A stretch of DNA of 64,000 nt from Euwallacea fornicatus (taxonomy: Eukaryota; Arthropoda; Insecta; Coleoptera; Curculionidae): contig NC_089552.1 in assembly GCF_040115645.1 (NCBI RefSeq), positions 930,001-994,000 of the forward strand, read 5' to 3'. Both the position numbers and the translations under genes were made by a program. Positions 22,624 to 35,600 of this stretch are shown piece after piece. Below the pieces are notes generated by a model. The model did no database searches and was not told the DNA's origin. It saw only the letters and a program-made list of their open reading frames with translations. How positions within the stretch are numbered: the first letter of the stretch is position 1; each line of letters begins with the position of its first letter.

Positions 22624-25337
22624 TTACGCAATTTCAATCATGGGGTTTCCATACTTGACCAAATTGGCCAACTCTTTGGCACTGTAGCCCAAAAGTTGCT
22701 TCAAATCGCATACGAACTTGTAAACGAATCGTTTGCCGTGAACTTTCGATATCATGTCACCGTCGTAATAGTACCGTAAGGCCCTAGAGAGCTTTTCGTA
22801 GTTCATTGCGGGTTTATTTTTGCGTTCACCCCAGAGATGAGCCACTACTTCAGGATGGGTGAGTTTGAATTCTGAATCTTTGCCTGGAAATAAAAGAATG
22901 TAAGGAGTAACAGGTACAGGATGTTCTGAACTGGAGAATATGTTAACAATTCAATGATTGAATATTCCTTAAGTCGATAAAATACTGCAATTCTTACCAG
23001 TCCATTGTATCACCGACCGATACTCTTTACTCGTTAATAAATCCAAGAGAAATTGCCACAATTGGATTTGGCTGTTATGGCCTGATTTATTCCCCCCGGT
23101 GCTATAGGGACTGTTGAACGTCTTAAGGGTAGACCCATAGTGTGGAAGGTATTTTAACTATGTATAGAAACAGTTTGAACTTTGATACAATTAAATAGTC
23201 ATTAATCGTTTCAAGCCCGTTATATCAATATCCTTGTAAATTTACCAAGATAATTTTTATCGAAATGAAGAAATTGGGCATAGCTCGGTTTTGATTTCAT
23301 GACTTAACTTGAATTGAAAATTACCAGACTTTTGATATATGGGCACTTGCATTCAGTAGTTTATCTTATGGATATTTCGTTTCATATTTAATACATCGCT
23401 TTTATATGTGTGTGGTAGCTTACCTAACAAAGGAGTTGTTCGATTAATGTTAATAAAAAGGGTAAATTTACAAGTAAGACAAATATTAGGAAAAAATACG
23501 AGAAAACCTCCATCTATAGGAAGTTTTTTTATATCTTGACATATTATAAAAAAGTTCGATAAAATACAGGGTGTCCAGTCAAAAATATTGAAATTTGTAA
23601 TTTTGCCGACTTTACTATTTGCAAATATCTTGCACAGCACTTACCTTGGGGCTTTTGCCAGAGGCAGACGACTTTCCAAGGCTAACTTTGCTTTCTGGCT
23701 TCGCACCACTTTTCCCTGTGTCCTCCCTTAACGTAGCTGAAACATTCAATTAACAAAACTTCAGTGACCCAAATTTGATTATACCGATCAGCTTCATCTG
23801 CCTCAACAATTCCAAATGCGTCCAAAATATGTCTCCAGGGTCACTGGGAACGATCTTTTGAAAATCCTCAATAGTCAACTTAAAAAGCTCCTGTCCAGTC
23901 ATGTTCCAGTCGCTAAGTTTGATATTGGAGAGGTTAAACTGCCTGACGGCCCATTGTAACCAATGACGAACATGCACAGCTGTCCTGAAATTACTTGTGA
24001 ATTTACGACTGAAAACGTCATTGCTGTTAAATACCATTCTTCGGGATCTAAAGGGATTTTCAATCGAGTCTGCTCCTCTTTATATTGTACATCTACCTGC
24101 CACTGCACAACATGTTGTACTTCATCAACAGAAGCAACCACCTCTTTGTCAGTCTCCACTGGGTTTTCATCAACTTCTTCTAAACAAAACAGTATTTTTA
24201 CAAGCATTTTAATTTAGCTACCAGACTACCTGTATGAATGTAATCTTTGGCAGGCTTCAAAACATCAACAATATTGATTTTTCTAGTCAACAACTCAACT
24301 TGGACATTCACTTGAACTAAACCCTCTCCTTGCACACACTGATCCACCAAGTTTTTGTGATCCTCTAGCTACAACAACCCCTAAGTTTATTTGCATGACT
24401 CAAGAAAATAATATACAATTTGAGCATCCTGGAGAGTAAACACAAAGCTGGACAAGTTTATATTCAGTTTTTGTTCAATAAGCTTCCGAAGCCTTGACAA
24501 AGGTTGACGGATATCCATGTGCTGAACTATGGAATGCATGGTCGGCTCAGTTGTGTTTAATACATCAGAGTCCAGTTCATTTATCCAGCTTTCTTCAAAA
24601 TCGGCAGTATTATCCAATGATATCATTTCTAAAATTATGGATGTATAAAAAAGTTTGAATTCTATGATTTGGATAAATTACCAAATTGAGACGTGCCATT
24701 GAGAAGAGTGACAGTGTCAGAAACAGCTGAAAGACTGTTGTCTATAGTGTTCTGATCTGGCTTTGAAGGTGAACATTCTACCAAGTTTCCGTCATTGTTC
24801 AAAATAAATCTAGAAATTCCTTATGATTATTGATAATTGATATAAAATACCTGCGCCTTGTGCAGAGCGATCAATAAAAAAAACTTAAAGTAGCTATCAA
24901 TTTTTGATTCAGATAGTGCTTACTCTTCAGAAGTGTCTGATGAAATTAACATTATTACATGCAATAGCGTATGGTACTAATTATTGATATACCTATGGGT
25001 CAGATACCTATTAACGAAGGCCCTATCCAGGTCCCCCTAATCTTTGGCTTTATTAAGAAAGTTGACTCGTCTTATGTAAAAAAAAAGTTTGCAGAAGCCC
25101 ATTGACTCATATTAAGAGATAATACTGTTAGAACTCAATCCTATAGAGTACCACTAGTAATTATACTATTGATGGGGCTATTCTTCTAACGTCCTTCTTG
25201 ATTAACGAATTTGCAGATGCATTGACGTTCTTTTATTAGTAAATTTACCTTTTGTTTGGGTCCTCCTGCAAAGTGCACATCTTTTGCCTTAACTCATTGA
25301 TCTTAACGAAATATGTCTCGGCGTTCGATTTGTTCAT
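22624..25337 (-). CDS. Ets97D: ETS transcription factor of the GABP-alpha/Ets97D type
   Basis: DNA-binding alpha subunit of the GABP/NRF-2 complex, which in animals activates mitochondrial and housekeeping genes. Nine exons on the minus strand: 25249-25337, 24682-24809, 24417-24628, 24230-24368, 24035-24179, 23785-23984, 23645-23736, 22998-23157, 22624-22883; 474 residues (human GABPA 454). An N-terminal domain carries QPLSRLRKLIEQKL and LVDQCVQGEGLVQVNV, the GABPA OST region. VQYKEEQTRLKIPLDPEEW leads into the PNT domain (VRHWLQWAVRQF to HLELLRQMKL). The C-terminal ETS domain runs from IQLWQFLLDLL through KPAMNYEKLSRALRYYYDG to FVYKFVCDL. The order OST-PNT-ETS separates it from Pointed and Yan. 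The 50-nt intron 23985-24034 is the shortest in this gene. Confidence 0.93.
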
Positions 25338-27667
25338 TATTATTTCGAAAATTATCGCTTAAAAATAAAAAATAGAAAAAACTTTTTAGAAAATAAAAAC
25401 AGATAATTAGAAAACTAACCTCAAATAAAATTATAAATAGCAATTTTGACAAAACAGAATGTCACCAAGACTGCGTTAAACGGTAAGAAAGGTTTTTCGG
25501 CCAAAGCGCAAGACTGTATCTATTGTCTTGAGTCGAAGGACAAAAATGTTTTAAAATTAAATAGGAAGTCGAAAGTAAAGAACTTTTAAGTGTATCAAAT
25601 CATAACTACAACACTTTCTTAATTCAAACTTTATTTGTTATCTAATTCTGCAAAAAACGAAGAAAATAAACCGATTTTTACGTTCCGGCTATTATCATCA
25701 ATTATTATAATAAGTAATTATAATCAAATCGTATGACTAAAATATTTGCATAAAACACCTAGACCACCAAAACGGCCGTCGAAATCACAATTATTCCCCG
25801 ACGTTCCCCGGAAAATACATTTAAATTTATTAATACAGCATCTGACAATTTGCCATACAATAACAGTACGTTTAAACAGAACATCGAAAAATCTGACCGC
25901 AATGATTTATTATTTTTATCATTAATTATCTGTCCACTTTCACGAATGCATTTTTTACAGCTTTTCTACTTTACATATTTCCTGATGATGCATGCGTTCT
26001 TACAATACTTATAGGCAAATTTAAGAAGAGCGTTGACGAAAGGGAAAAAATCAGAAATACGAGAACTTATACAGCCACGCCCTATCGAAGATTCAACACA
26101 ACTAATTTTTTGCCGCACTTGGTTGCGTTACAAGGCAATCGGTAACAATTCCTCGGGTGTAGATGAACAAGATTAATAACTATCGTGAGTGCTCAACCTG
26201 TAGCATACCTATTATAATGGACGTGGATGGATGTTGCCGAATAAATCGTTATATTAAATAAAAAACGAACTAAACATAACATCATGGAATGAGCGAACCC
26301 AAATTATTATTGACCTATAAAACATATCTTAAATATCAACAAGAAACCAATACTTTATAATAATATTAATTCCAATAAATTATCATTACGTCTAAAAGTA
26401 GCCAATGCATTTAACAATATCAATAATAATAAATAGTTTTTATTTAATAAATATTATGTAAATTGCATGAAACGTCTTCGCTTCTTCTTTCGGGAACGGG
26501 TGTAATATATAAAACTGGAATGTGCTTTGGAGGGCTTGAATCACACTTTTTGAACCGGGAAAAAAATTACGCCCTTCAAGCTGAGCATTTCGCTTACATA
26601 TTACCTAAATAGAGAGGCTACGCGTTATAATAGCTTTTTGTGCGTTTAATTTCGCATAGGAAGCCATATAGCCAAATGGAAGCACTAATTAGTTTCGTCA
26701 ACAAATTACCAAAATAGTTATGAGAACGAACGAAGACGTTTCGGTTCTTGCAACGGGCTACTGACATCATCTTACCAAAGTTTCAAATTTCCCAAAGTGC
26801 CATTTTAAATCTCGGGTTTCTTCAGTTTGGCAATTTAGCAGGACACGCGCACTAATACGTGATTGAGCAATAGTCTTGTAAGTGTATTGACATCGGCAGC
26901 CCGGCAAAAAGTTTGTCTAAATTATTTTCTTTACAGTAACGTATCTGGGTTCTTTTTGGTAAAAAAACAGCGGTATTTATACAAGGTTTTAATCGATGTC
27001 CTTCATCGGGGCGAAAAGTTGGAGATTTTACCGAAAAACATATCCAATCGAGGCAGATAAAGACAGAAAACAAAATTACATATATGAACACCTGAATTTT
27101 TTATATTCAGGGAAATATGTTCGTTATCGTGAAATGTATTCATTATTCACAGGTTGTTATTCAAACTGTAAGGGATGAGTGTCAACGCGTCATATAGAAA
27201 TCACAACTCACATTTAGCAGTGAAGGTGTCAAACTGATTTAAGCGACTTTCTAATTCTCGCAAAATCACCTCGTAGGAAAACAGATTTTAGACCCGAATT
27301 CGAACATTGATTCAAGCTCTCTGTATAAACAACTTCAGCGCGAACCTCCTCGTAACGAAACGAGACGCAAATACACACACCAAAGACGGGAATTTCCTTT
27401 AATTCTAAATCGACACACAAGTTACAACTAAATAACAATAATAAAGAGCAATTAACGTTTGGCATATCGATTCAGCTTACCTTTAAAATTATTATACTCA
27501 AAGTAGATCCCCGCTCGTCTCGCTACAGTACAGACTGCGCTTTTTATTTCCTGAGGGGGTCTTATACCAATGGGACCATCGCGCGTGACTCGTCAAACAT
27601 CTCAACCCATCTATTTGTACGTCGCGATGTAACAAAATCACAAGTGCTCGTCCTATTTGTTTGGTTT
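25338..27667. other. Intergenic region, ETS gene to fatty acyl-CoA reductase
   Basis: 2.3 kb of AT-rich sequence with many stops in all frames. Its left end is the ETS promoter. At the right end, TTTATT at 27543-27548 (AATAAA on the minus strand) fits the reductase 3' end, about 120 nt past its stop. Nothing else was recognised. Confidence 0.5.
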
Positions 27668-30600
27668 TTACATAAAGGGCAGCATGGTAGCCAGACGTAA
27701 GAGTAGCCGAAGCGCGTTCGACCACAGCCGCCGCAAGGGGGCGTACCTGAGCGCCAGGAAGTGCCACGTGATCATTACTCCCACCATTTGCAGCACCCGA
27801 TACACCATAAACAGCTTCGAGATTTGTTTTCGGGCTTTTGGGATCGAGGATGCGTCCTCTTTGAAGATAAACCTACGAAATATGTCTTCGATATGTCTAT
27901 GAAGCTGGAAGGCGGTTTGCTGACTTACCGTCTAATTCCCAGAATGTAGTTTTCTAAGTATTTCTCCCAGTCGATTGTGACCACGTCGAAGCAGAATTCG
28001 TTCTTGTCGGCCTCGCCGAGGGTCTGACTTAGGGCCCTCACGTTTTCATCGTCGAACTCCCACTGTTGCGTCGTGAAATACTCCAGGCAGTCGGCTGCTT
28101 TACTCAGCTTGTTTTGCACTTTGATCATGCTGAAATAATTCAAATGCTTGGCTTAGCCCCAGTCTAGTCGAGGAGGTACCTTCAAATCTTCTGGTTCGAA
28201 ATGAAATTAAAAATATATGTACCGGACGTAACGCTTAACTTGAGACATTGCAATATCTGGAATAATGAGCGCTTTAAGAGAAACATGCCTGTTATGAGAG
28301 TTCAATTATTCCACGGGGAAAATACATTGATGCTAAAATTAGTGCCTCTGTGTGCCTTCTCGCGGAAGGGGGATGGGGGTAACTACTGCTAATACGTAGC
28401 TTGTCTGGAACATTTTTTCGATTCACAATAGATGGCGCTGTAATCAACAAACGTTAACTTTCCTTTCGCTTGTGACTCATCGAGATGTTTGATGAAATCT
28501 GCTTTAAAAAAATTTCATTCTCACGTGTTGTTGGGGATAAATAAAAACGCCACATTTTTATTTGTTTACGTTTTTGGTTCAAACGTATGAAAAAATAAAT
28601 AACTTGAAGAAACAACTAATTTTACTCAGTTCAATTTATTTTGGTATTAATGCTACATTCGAATGGTCCCAGTTGCGTCCGATCGCTTTAAATGCGGATT
28701 AATGGGTGCATTAAAGTTGACGACCATCATTTCGCGCACTTACCTTAAAATCTAACTGCAAAAAGTTTTCGTTTGCATTGATTTCAAAGCAGATTACATC
28801 GAACGTTCCGATACGCCATAAAAAATACTTAAACTTTCATAACCGGCATTTCTTTCATAGAGTGCTTATTATTCGAGATATTGCTATGTCTCGAGTTAAA
28901 GTCATACCCTGTAGATATCGTTCGGATCTTCACGCTATGGGCGCCCATCGAGTGTGCTGTTTCATCACAAATTTAAACAGAATGTGAGATTATCGCTGGC
29001 AGCACACATTGCGTTTGCATCTTCACACCATGTGCGCCGCAGCGCGTGATACTTTCAAGCTTTTACGTATGTTGTTTAAAAATCATAATGGCGCCAGCCA
29101 GGCTCCCTGGCTTGTTGGTATGCGATTTATCCGTGGATGACCCAGTACGGCTCGACCGAACGCGACAGATGCGAATCATGCGATGCGATCGTAGCGTTTA
29201 GATTTTCACGTGAGTCCTTAGAGGATCCACTTACATGGGTTTTCCTCCGCTCAGCCAAACCAACGAATCCATAATATACGCGGGTATCCAATGCAGGAAG
29301 CACCTGTTCACTGTATTGACAGCCTTCGAAGCCGTCACCGATCCGTCCGGGTACCACATGATCTCCTTCAGAGGGTGTCTCCTCAAGTACTTGAAGCAGA
29401 TCCCGATGAAATCATTCCACGTGATCGGTTTCCTTTGTCCTAGAAAACAAGAGGACATTTTCTAAAAATTTCTAGGTCACCTAGACCGCTCCGAGGCGGA
29501 GAAAGTGCTATGAACGAAAGCGAATATGTGTCACGAATTGATCAGAATGCATAAGAACCTGTGACGCAGTTGTAAATCGGTATCTCCTTCGTCTTCGCGC
29601 CGGCTATCCTCCAGGCAGACACGATCATCAAATTGATGACGGTGTCGACGGGAACTAGGTCGGCCTTCTTGGTCTTCTGGCACAGCATCGTTCGGAAAAA
29701 GCCTTTTCCGGCGGCTGCGATGATCCCTGAAAGAATCCAAATCCAATAAAATCATTTCTCAACATTTCAAAATTAAAATGCTAACCGGTGGGCCCGTTCC
29801 AATTGTCGACCCAACCTTTCAGAGGCCCATCCTTACTGCTCAAGACTATGCTGGGTCTCACGATTACCAATGGCAAGTCGCCCTTATTGTCCTTCAACCA
29901 GCACTCGGCCAGGGCCTTCGTGAAGGTGTATGTGTTCGGGCGATTGCCTATTAACTTGGGCGTGAGCGAGTCCACCAAATCTTCATCAAGCGCCTCGACC
30001 ACCGAAACCACCTGATCCGGCCCTATGGGCGGTGGGTAAATTACTTCTTTTACCTCCATGCGGTCGCAGTTGCAGTAGGCCGTCGAAACATGGACCTACG
30101 AATGGTCAGTTTGAAGACCAGATTCCGAGTGATTAGAGAGAGGTAACTCACCAAAGCCTCGAGGTTCGACATTCTTTTGCAGAGCTCGACCAATCGCTGA
30201 GTGCCGAGCATGTTTATCGTCACCGACAGCTTCAGTTTTTCATCAAATTTTACTGTGGCAGCGCTATGAAATACTACGTTTACGGTCCTAGATAGCAATA
30301 ATCGGTCGGTCGGACTGATGGCTAGCTCAGGTTGCGTTATATCGCCCTCGATCGGCAGCACTTTGGAGAGGTCGTTTGGTCGTTCTTTGCGAAGAGGGTC
30401 GAATAACTGAAGGAGATGATTGTCGCGACATGTTGTACGGGGTGTTTAAAAAAAAAAACGGCAATATTTAAGGGGGCGATTTCTCAGGTCACTTTATGAA
30501 AAAAACTTTGTGTAGTCATACAGTATCGGACAAAATTGAATTGACTATCAGCAAATGTTAATATTTCTTTGTTAATAATAAAGATATTAAAAATAATAAT

Positions 30601-33600
30601 TTTATTTAAATAGGTAAACATTTTGTTATGAAAAAAGCTAATAATGATCATATTTAACTAATGGATGCTTTTTACATGGAAACTTTTTCTCGTAAAGCAT
30701 TGCAGCATCGGAAAGCCGATGACGACGTTCTCCAAATACTAAAAGCATATCAATTTTTTCACAAAAAAAAATTAATGACATATTTTTAGGCTAAAAATGC
30801 CGTGTAGATTCCATAAAAATGAAAAATCAATAGGGCATTACATTTAAAAATCGAAACTTGACCTCAGTTCCGGTTAAACCGGAAGTACTAGATAAAAGCT
30901 ATTGAAGTCAATCAATCAGTCAGCTCTATTCTGATATAGCTCCCCTCCAAATTTCAATTTTCTAAGTTTAAAAACAAAAAAGTTATAAAGGCGAGCCATC
31001 TCCTTGAATCACCCGGTATATAAATTTTTGAATTTTTAATTGACCTCTCACCTCTAGTAAACAATTATTAAAATTAATTTAATTTCGTCCGACATTGTAG
31101 GCCCGGGAAATGTATTGGTTCCAAGATACCGGGTGTTATTTGTTTACTTACGGTTTTTGAAAAATCATTAAAATATCTTTTGACCGATTTTTAAAAATTT
31201 TATTTGGCAGAGTTGTTTGTGGCAATAAGGGTCTGATTGGGCCCTAACCAGATTAAAATCATTAAGTCCCGTGGCGTCAGGGGAGATAATTTCTACTTTT
31301 TATCTTGGAAACGAAGCCAGATACGACGTAAGTGCAAGAGAAAAAAGTTGCGTTTTTAGTTGCTTCGTCTCAAAAAATATCGAAATTTAATTAGTCAGTG
31401 GTGTTCGTCCTTTTGTCAATAAATGTGATTAAGGTGGCCCTTTCTGGTGCAACTGGACTTAGTTAGGGCCAAATTAGCCCCTATTACTACAAGCAACGTA
31501 ACCAAATAAAAAAAAAATCGTCAAAAGATATTTGAATTATTTTTCAAAAACCGTTATTTAAAAAAATAACACCCGGTATCTTGGAAACGACACGTTTCCG
31601 AACTTATGGTTATAGCAACTTTTCTTCATAAAATGTTCTGAGAAATCACCACTTTAAATATCGCCGTGTCTTTTTTAAACACCCTGTGCATTTTTCAATT
31701 TGTACATATTTTGACATGTTCGCACTCCTTTTTCCTGAAAAACATGAAGTTTTAAAGGAATTTTAGACGGGCCTTGTACCGAACACTGCCGAAGGCCGCC
31801 TTATGGTACCAGGTAATACGTTTTTTGTACTAGAGCCATGTAGCCGCTCAAGTTAAGTCAAAGAAGTCCAATTCAGTGCTCGTTTAGCACCTGAAGACCA
31901 GATTTTCTTACGGACACCATAGCGTTTTCTCTGATTTTCGTCCACTTTTTTCCCCCGATACTTCACCGTCCAATTACACGGTTGAGACGAAAAAATAACT
32001 GCGATAACGATTGTGTTTTATCTTTATCCGGGTGTGAATAACGGGTTAATTGCCGAAAATAGCATTAACGTGACTTTGATATGGTTAAAGTTAAAGTACG
32101 CCGCAACGGGACGGCACCAGCGGGACAATTTTTGCACAAATTGCTGATATGTTAATCACCCTTCAGCTAAGGCGAATTTCATCCCCGTTTAACTTCATAA
32201 TTATAACGTGATAGACAGCAATTATTAATACTAAAATTTTACGTTAAGGTCTGCCGGTGATGTAATTCCAGGACACGCACCTGACAACTTTATTGCCCGT
32301 CAGACTCCCGTGTTCCGATAAGTGCGGTAATGCGTGCGGTATAAAGGTCGTCGATCTATTATTAACCGACGGACCACGGCAAGTGTGTAATAAATTCTAT
32401 TATTGCAAAATAAATTTTTTCATTTTCACTGGCAAATATGTACCTCTCGGTGAGCTTTCTCCCGGTACACACATCCTGGTCAACGACAAACGGACGTTCT
32501 TTACCTGCGCAACTTTCTTCACTTTTATTTTATTTTTCTCTCCCGTCCGTACTGTCCCGTGAAAATCCATAAAAAGCAGTTTCGGAAGGACACGCGTTAG
32601 CAGATGATCGTCCTGCATTAGGAGCCATCTGCGAGTACCAAATCGGTTTTGTCGACGGGTCGCCCGAAACGAATTCAACCGAAGCAAAAACAACTTTCTT
32701 TTTATTTATTTATAAAGGATTCAGTTAAATGATTCATATCTCGTTCCGCTATACGAATTAATTATGGCATGAATGGCGTGCCGAGCTGAAAAGGCCTTGG
32801 GAATTTGCATCGAGAATTCGCGATTATTGCGAGGAAACGAAATAAATGTTGCCTTATTACCTCGATAATCAGCTTTTTGATTTTTGGAAAGTTTTGATTT
32901 CGTCGGTTTTTATCTGCTAAAGCTAGAAATAACCTTCTGCCGCCCCCCGGGGTACCGGGGGGAGAAATCGCGGTGTCGCACCAGCGGCTCTGTAGTGATT
33001 CCGAGACGCGGTAAATACGCATAACGGTCAGCTAGTTAACGTAGCATTTTAGCCGCCCTTTGTGACGCCTTTGGGCCGCCCGGAGCCCTAAATTTAATGC
33101 CGGCGTTTGGAAACTGACATTTTCAACAAAAAAATTGCTTTAAAGTGTCACAACTTGTTGCCAGTTGATTACGTCACTTGCGACGAAAATTGGATGGAAA
33201 AAGCACGCATTGCTACACAAGCAACGTACACAGGGCCTTTTAGCGGCTACTATTAGCGAAATTAGCAATAACTGGACTCGCTTTGAAGCGTTTAATTATG
33301 CGATGATTTGTAATGTGGTTATTTAAACAATGGGCCCTCATAGAGAGGGCAAGTCTCCCCCGTTTTAGTCACCTGCGGGACGCAAAACCGCTAGATTTTC
33401 CTTTGAACGAATATCCACCGAATGTGCTAATGAGGTTAGTGCACTCTGTATAATTTACAAATTTGAGTCGCATTATGTCGGTAGGGTTTAAGCGCAGCTC
33501 ACTTACCGGTGAACACAAAAGTTCCTGAAGGCGTTCTTGTGCATTTTGGCCTCTTTTCGGTCTAATTAAAAGATATATGTTTAAGACTCCCGGACAGCTC

Positions 33601-33725
33601 CTCAGCAACTTCTCTAATAGAACCTAGAAAAAGAAATCAGCGTTAAAGTGCGTTTTTGTAAAGTTTCTAACATATGCATCCGTCATCGGTGTCGTCGGAT
33701 GACGGATGCTCGTTCGTCCGTCTTC

Positions 33726-33785
<60 letters not shown>

Positions 33786-35061
33786 CGCTTACCGGTTCAC
33801 ACAGCAACAGCTACTTAATATATAATGCTGTAATAGCATAGATTGAAAATGATCGAGGCTTCCAAAGCATGTAAATGAGCCTTTTCAAGCATTCGCCTTA
33901 GGATGACACAATGACCCGAATTTAACGAAGTTACCCGAATCGGATTACTGGCAGTATCATTTTACCGCCGGATGCAGAATGCATGAGAACGGATCATTAA
34001 GCTTTCCAAAAACACCGGGGAAAAGTGTCCAGAGATTCAATCGGATTTTCATTACTCTTAATAGTAACCAACTTCCCCAACTAAATACTCGTTACTGAAA
34101 AGGAGGGCGTAACCGGACTAATGGAGTGAACCTCTATTATTTTCTTTCAATTGGGATTCGAGTCGTAATAACTATCTGTTATCTAATTGATTATCGATAT
34201 GCCTGTAATACGCTTATTATGTCGCTTCGAATCTTGGGTTAGTTCCGGTTAGGCGCTTATTGCTCCGCCAGTGTCCGCAGCAGAAAATTGATTCTTCGCT
34301 ATATTTGGACACAGCGTAGCGGCATCCCGAAGAAGCGTATACAGGGTGGCTCGCGGTAAGTAGCCCATTAGAAGCTTCGGAGTATCTGGACAATGTAGCG
34401 CGCAGCCAAAGCAGATCACGTATTTAGGGGCATTGGCAACGGCCAAGTTTCGAGGAAAACCTCCTGTATATTTCAATAGGAAAAAAATCCAATTGGACAT
34501 ATGTATGATAAAATTTCTCGAAAGCCTGAAGTGAATCGACCCATCGAATAGCGGCAGTTTCGCGATGGCTTAAAATTTCTCCTTGCAGTCACCAGAATTC
34601 CCATACAGGGTGTCTCAAGTAAAGTGAGTTTCACGAGTGACAGATGTTGGAAATCCAACGCGTCCGGAAAACTCTGAGGATCGCAGCTAAAAAGCCTGGG
34701 AAACATGACTTGCTCGTGTGCCCCTAAACCCTGGGCGAAAACGCGCACTATTTTCGAATTTAAGTCGCGTCGCCTTTTGTGCCGATTCCGTGAGCCCGTT
34801 AAACTCTCCGTATTTGGGACACCCTGCGCGTATGAATCGCCAAACAATTATCCAGGACACGTAACGTTTCACCGATAACACCAAAAATACGTGTACCTTG
34901 CCCATGAAACCGGTGCCTCCGGTGATGAACACGGTCTTTCCGCTGTAAAAATCAGCGACTGACCCCTGGATAGCCGCCACTGGCCCGGTCGCGCTGATGG
35001 CAGCCATTGGAAGGATTTTCGATGCGCTGCTGTTGGTCGTAGAAAACTCTTGGATCACCAT
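27668..35061 (-). CDS. Fatty acyl-CoA reductase (alcohol-forming)
   Basis: NADPH-dependent enzyme that reduces fatty acyl-CoA to fatty alcohol; in insects used for cuticular lipids, waxes or pheromones. Eight coding exons on the minus strand: 34897-35061, 33507-33623, 30152-30406, 29786-30095, 29559-29726, 29235-29439, 27929-28129, 27668-27872; 541 residues, normal for the family. The Rossmann motif TGGTGFMG is at 47-54, FHSAATVKFDE follows, and the catalytic YxxxK is Y235-K239 (YTFTK). The block VIVRPSIV is conserved. The C-terminal Sterile domain includes DFIGICFKYLRRHPLKEIMW and ends with a hydrophobic helix, suggesting membrane anchoring. The 5' UTR continues to an acceptor at 35078 and probably a noncoding exon ending at 35484. 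Which of the many insect FAR paralogues this is cannot be told. Confidence 0.96.
28130..29234. other. Reductase intron 6
   Basis: A 1.1 kb intron without recognisable ORFs or repeats. Confidence 0.5.
30437..31689. mobile_element. Inverted-repeat (foldback/MITE-like) element in a reductase intron
   Basis: The left end (GGGGTGTTTAAAAA, CGGCAATATTTAAGG, GATTTCTCAGG, CTTTATGAA) is repeated in inverse orientation at the right end (complement of 31610-31689: AGGGTGTTTAAAAAA, CGGCGATATTTAAAG, GATTTCTCAGA, TTTTATGAA). The arms are about 75 bp and roughly 80% alike by eye. A second inverted pair lies inside, 31118-31180 against 31525-31588, both arms reading TTCCAAGATACCGGGTGTTAT. There is no transposase ORF, so it would be non-autonomous. 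No clear target-site duplication was found. Confidence 0.7.
31690..33506. other. Rest of reductase intron 2
   Basis: 1.8 kb of intron without a recognised gene. ORFs of 80-100 codons at 32293-32693 overlap on both strands and show no domain. Confidence 0.45.
33728..33785. repeat. (TA)n(TG)n microsatellite
   Basis: About 19 TA units followed by about 9 TG units in reductase intron 1. A compound dinucleotide repeat of this kind is likely to vary in length between individuals. Confidence 0.95.
34606..34826. mobile_element. Short inverted-repeat element in reductase intron 1
   Basis: The left end CAGGGTGTCTCAAGTA and the inverse of the right end CAGGGTGTCCCAAATA match at 13 of 16 positions. The unit is 221 bp with no coding potential, so MITE-like. 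A lone CAGGGTGG end occurs nearby at about 34341. Confidence 0.6.
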
Positions 35062-35483
35062 AGAGAAACCCTCCGGATCTACAATAAACGTTTCCCCATT
35101 ATCGAACAGGCATTCGCAGAGCTAAACTAAAGCAATCGGTTACACAATAAAAACACCTAAATACTTTCTATTTTTATCACTTTCGATTTGAAGATATGTT
35201 CTACTCTAAAATGTTATAACGGGCACTGAGGGTTAAAACCAAGGGAAAGGGCTCGGGTTTTCGTACGGACGTAAATAAATAACGAAACGCGTAGGCCGCA
35301 TGTTAAGGTGGTGTTAATGGACTAAAAATAATCTGTTTGTGCATTATTTAGTTAGATATTTTCACTGGAAAAAAAAATTCAGGTAAGTGCTCGTTTTCCG
35401 CACTGTCCGACAGTGAAATTACCCGGGGGGCACCTTAAAATGTGATGATACTCACGTTATCTCCAATACACGTCATCGCTTAC

Positions 35484-35600
35484 CTTTACGTGGTCAGCAC
35501 TTCCTTCGCCCGCCGACGACCATCGTGCAAATTTCCTCCCGTGTCGAAGCTTCGGATCAAAAGACAGGCAAGCGCCGGTTGTAAACTGGAAAACTGAATT
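35484..35600 (-). other. Putative noncoding first exon of the reductase
   Basis: On the minus strand, CGTAAAG followed by GTAAGC makes a strong donor at 35484. A TTTATTGTAG acceptor ends at 35079, 17 nt upstream of the start codon at 35061. The 5' limit of the exon is unknown; the end coordinate is a placeholder. Confidence 0.45.

Noticed and set aside
27668..28129. Plus-strand ORFs overlapping the reductase 3' exons
   Set aside because: They are antisense shadows of the well-supported minus-strand exons.
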